Below, piece by piece: positions 61,635-64,000 of a stretch of 64,000 nt of DNA. The first letter of the stretch is position 1. Every line of letters begins with the position of its first letter. The DNA comes from Pseudomonas sp. Root562. Its GTDB lineage: Bacteria; Pseudomonadota; Gammaproteobacteria; Pseudomonadales; Pseudomonadaceae. The notes beneath the pieces were generated by a model. That model was given only the letters and a program-made list of their open reading frames with translations, did no database searches and was not told the DNA's origin. The DNA lies in contig NZ_LMGK01000002.1 of assembly GCF_001427125.1 (NCBI RefSeq), forward strand, positions 1 to 64,000, written 5' to 3'. Position numbers and translations under genes: made by a program.

Positions 61635-62270
61635 ATGGATCACACACTGAAAATTCTCGGTAAAGCCTCGTCGATCAACGTCCGCAAGGTGCTGTGGACC
61701 TGCGAGGAACTGGGGCTGTCCTTTGAGCGCGAGGATTGGGGCAGCGGTTTTGCCTCGACCCACAGCCCCGAGTTCCTCAGGTTCAACCCGAACGCCCAGG
61801 TTCCGGTGATCATCGATGAAGCCGGGGTGTTGTGGGAGTCCAATACCATTTGCCGCTACCTGGCCGGCAAGCACCAACACCACCATGAATTACTGCCCGG
61901 CGAACCGGCCGCCCGCGCCCGGGTGGAGCAGTGGATGGACTGGCAGGCCACTGATCTCAATTCATCCTGGAGCTACGCGTTCATGGCGCTGGTGCGCAAG
62001 GACCCGGAATACAAGGACGCCCATCGCATCGAAGTCGGCGTGCGTGGCTGGAACCAGAAAATAGCCATCCTCGAACATCAACTCGTGACCACCAAAGCCT
62101 ATGTCGCTGGCGCGCGGTTTACCCTGGCCGATATTGTCATCGGCCTGTCGATCAACCGTTGGCTGATGACGCCGATGGAACGCCCCGATTACCCGGCCAT
62201 CGATGAGTATTTCAAACGTCTGGCGCAACGCCCCGGCTTCCTCAAGCATTGCTGCAACGGCTTGCCTTGA
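61635..62270 (+). CDS. Glutathione S-transferase
   Basis: 211 residues. The N-terminal thioredoxin-like domain (LGKASSINVRKVLWTCEELGLSFE, NAQVPVIIDEAGVLWESNTICRYLA) carries the cis-proline and the glutathione-binding ES motif. A helical C-terminal domain follows. Cytosolic; substrate unknown. Confidence 0.93.
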   Translation: MDHTLKILGKASSINVRKVLWTCEELGLSFEREDWGSGFASTHSPEFLRFNPNAQVPVIIDEAGVLWESNTICRYLAGKHQHHHELLPGEPAARARVEQWMDWQATDLNSSWSYAFMALVRKDPEYKDAHRIEVGVRGWNQKIAILEHQLVTTKAYVAGARFTLADIVIGLSINRWLMTPMERPDYPAIDEYFKRLAQRPGFLKHCCNGLP

Positions 62271-62440
62271 GCACGCGATCTGGGCGGTAGGGCTCTGCCG
62301 CCCAGCGGCAAGGCCTTACCGCAAACACGTTTACCCGCTGCAAGAAAAATACATAACGCACTGAATTATTTAGCTTTAAATGTTCAGGCACAGACTTTGC
62401 TCAGCGCACCTCACCACAAACACCTACAAGGTCTCTCCTT

Positions 62441-63004
62441 ATGTTGGTCAGTGCAAAGTCAAACCTGGTCACACCACTCCCCAAACGTCCTGGTGAAGAT
62501 CCAACCGCTGAAGCCGCCGCCGGTCTGCAAAGCGTCATGACTCAAGCCCTGCAAAACAACGTGCAGGCACAAACCGCGCAAACCGACACGCAGGTTCAGG
62601 AATCAGCGACCCAGATCGCGACGCAACAGGTCAGCGAGGCCGCCAAAGTGAGCGACAACGTCGATGAAGCGTTCGCCAAGACCCGGGTGAATCTGCAAGC
62701 GGTCTACGCGCCACTGCCGGATGACATCAAGGACCGTTTCAAGGGCGGTTCGGCTACGGATGAGTTCAAGGACTACATGAGCAAAACGCCGGAGCAGCGC
62801 CTGCGTGATGCGATCCTTCAGGAGATGGGGCTGACTCAAGAGGAGGTAGACGCCATGCCCCCGGAGAAACAGCAAGCGATCGGTGAAGAGATCGCCCAGC
62901 GCATGGAAGACAAGAGGAAGATGGCGCAGGCCGAGGAAGCCAACGAACGTAACCACGACAGGCCGGGCGCCGAGGCCGTGGACAAACTCATCGCTGCGCT
63001 TTAA
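62441..63004 (+). CDS. Uncharacterised helical, Gln/Ala/Glu-rich protein
   Basis: 187 residues, no signal peptide, no membrane segment. The N-terminal half is low-complexity (Q/A/T-rich, about residues 25-70) and the C-terminal half a charged helical domain (YMSKTPEQRLRDAILQEMGLTQEEVDAMPPEKQQAIGEEIAQRM). Not recognised. The C-terminal region resembles small domains that mediate protein contacts, but no function can be assigned. Confidence 0.75.
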   Translation: MLVSAKSNLVTPLPKRPGEDPTAEAAAGLQSVMTQALQNNVQAQTAQTDTQVQESATQIATQQVSEAAKVSDNVDEAFAKTRVNLQAVYAPLPDDIKDRFKGGSATDEFKDYMSKTPEQRLRDAILQEMGLTQEEVDAMPPEKQQAIGEEIAQRMEDKRKMAQAEEANERNHDRPGAEAVDKLIAAL

Positions 63005-63019
63005 GGCATTGCACGAGAT

Positions 63020-63051
63020 AAAGAAGGGTCCCTCTACCGGGACTCTTCTTT
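63020..63051. terminator. Bidirectional terminator
   Basis: AAAGAAG-G-GTCCC and GGGAC-T-CTTCTTT form a long stem with A/T-rich flanks between convergent genes. Confidence 0.85.
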
Positions 63052-63062
63052 ATTTGTTGCTC

Positions 63063-64000
63063 TTAATTCAACTGCAAGGTCGAGTTGAATTGACTGATCG
63101 CATCCACCACGTGTCGCGACCCTTGCTGAATTTCCAGGATCACCTCCCCCGCCTCGTTCGCCAATTCCACACCGAGCCCCGTTCGACTCAAGCTCGACTG
63201 CATGCTCGACACGGCACTCAATGACAAATCGTGGTTCTTGCGCACCACGTCGACAATCTCCAGCGTCGCCTGACTGGTGCGGGCGGCAAGGCTGCGCACT
63301 TCATCGGCCACGACCGCAAAACCCCGCCCATGCTCACCGGCGCGGGCGGCTTCGATGGCGGCATTGAGCGCCAGCAAATTAGTCTGATCGGCAATGCCAC
63401 GGATGGTCTGCACGATAGTGCCGATGATGTCCGACTGTTTGCTCACCGCGTCGATACTCAGCGCGGCCTGATTCAGATCCCGGGAAATGTCCTGGATGAT
63501 CTGCACCGTTTGCTGCACCACCTCGGAACCTTTGCGTGCGCAGGCGTCGTTTTGCACGGAAGTGCTATGGGCCGATTCAGCAGCGGTTTGCAGCGTGGTC
63601 ATCTGGTGGGTGATGTCGCTGGCGAACTTCACCACCTTGTACAACCGCCCTTTGGTGTCGAACAACGGGTTGTAGGACGCTTCGAGATAAATCGTCTGAC
63701 CCTGCTTGTTCTTGCGCTCGAATCGGTGCGAGTGATATTCGCCGCGATTCAGCGAAGCCCAGAACGCCTTGTAACTTGCCGATTCGGCTTCGGCCCGGTG
63801 ACAGAACAGACTGTGATGCTGCCCGATCACTTCGTTGAGCGAGTACTGCATGGTTTTCAGGAAGTTTTCATTGGCGGTGATCACTCGCCCGTCGGGGGTG
63901 AACTCGATCACCGCCATGGAGCGACTGATAGCTGCCAGCATGCTCTCGTTTTCGTGTTCCTTGTTGACTCTGGCCGTAATGTCGGTGGCGACCTTGATCA
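63063..64000 (-). CDS. PAS-domain methyl-accepting chemotaxis protein (BdlA-like), 5' end beyond window
   Basis: At least 312 residues, open to the window edge. The upstream frame [18 protein letters not shown] is the end of a first PAS domain. A second PAS follows ([38 protein letters not shown]). A short MCP signalling domain has the hairpin tip [37 protein letters not shown]. No membrane segment is seen, so it is probably cytoplasmic. The PAS-PAS-MCP plan matches BdlA, linked to biofilm dispersal. Confidence 0.88.
   Translation of the reverse strand, partial: IKVATDITARVNKEHENESMLAAISRSMAVIEFTPDGRVITANENFLKTMQYSLNEVIGQHHSLFCHRAEAESASYKAFWASLNRGEYHSHRFERKNKQGQTIYLEASYNPLFDTKGRLYKVVKFASDITHQMTTLQTAAESAHSTSVQNDACARKGSEVVQQTVQIIQDISRDLNQAALSIDAVSKQSDIIGTIVQTIRGIADQTNLLALNAAIEAARAGEHGRGFAVVADEVRSLAARTSQATLEIVDVVRKNHDLSLSAVSSMQSSLSRTGLGVELANEAGEVILEIQQGSRHVVDAISQFNSTLQLN

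Overview
The window is chromosomal DNA of a fluorescent-group Pseudomonas. Support for this comes from the gene order aotJQMOP-argR / aruCFGDB-x-aruE / ltaE / alaS-lysC-csrA-tRNA-Ser, an AmrZ regulator, many REP/REPIN repeats of the GTGGGAGC(T/G)GGCTTGCC type, an FMN riboswitch on a second lumazine synthase gene, and high GC with Pseudomonas codon use.

Layout. 1-600: promoter array of an rRNA operon that reads leftward out of the window, then tRNA-Arg(CCT). 1.2-9.9 kb: amrZ, mgtE, a small secreted protein gene, two tRNA-Arg(ACG), tRNA-Ser(GCT), csrA/rsmA, lysC, alaS, ltaE. 10.1-10.9 kb: FMN riboswitch and ribH2. 11.0-18.9 kb: arginine succinyltransferase (AST) operon aruCFGDB-x-E, leftward. 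19.2-24.3 kb: a 1682-residue toxin-like leucine-rich-repeat protein inserted between the arginine catabolic operon and its regulator. 24.3-29.7 kb: arginine uptake operon aotJQMOP-argR. 30.4-34.9 kb: acsA, a DUF2790 protein gene, nrdB.

35.2-43.9 kb is accessory DNA. It holds a BRO-N protein and a paralogous 3' remnant on either side of a predicted type IV restriction endonuclease (ScoMcrA-like, HNH). A colicin E3-type ribonuclease bacteriocin follows, with two tandem ImmE3-like immunity genes, a toxin-tail remnant and a third immunity-like gene; two antitoxin paralogs flank this cluster, one intact and one with a stop at codon 6. Then come two uncharacterised genes, a HTH gene under a near-consensus LexA box, and a HigB/HigA-like toxin-antitoxin pair whose toxin 5' end looks frameshifted.

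43.9-64 kb is mostly ordinary chromosome: periplasmic amidase, TetR-paired metallo-hydrolase, glpQ, PepSY protein, PACE efflux/LysR pair, an ECF42-type sigma operon (NTF2-like, YciI/DGPF, sigma) with a recognisable ECF42 promoter, GNATs, LysE exporter, alaC, a gluconate module (gntP, gntK, gntR with three matching operators), a DUF6124 gene with a structured leader, a GST, an uncharacterised helical protein and a PAS-PAS-MCP receptor cut by the right edge.

The best supported system-level reading is arginine use: ArgR half-sites of identical geometry lie before both aruC and aotJ. The most novel material is the layered bacteriocin, immunity and antitoxin cluster and the large LRR protein with a duplicated module. 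All calls come from reading the sequence; no database search was run.
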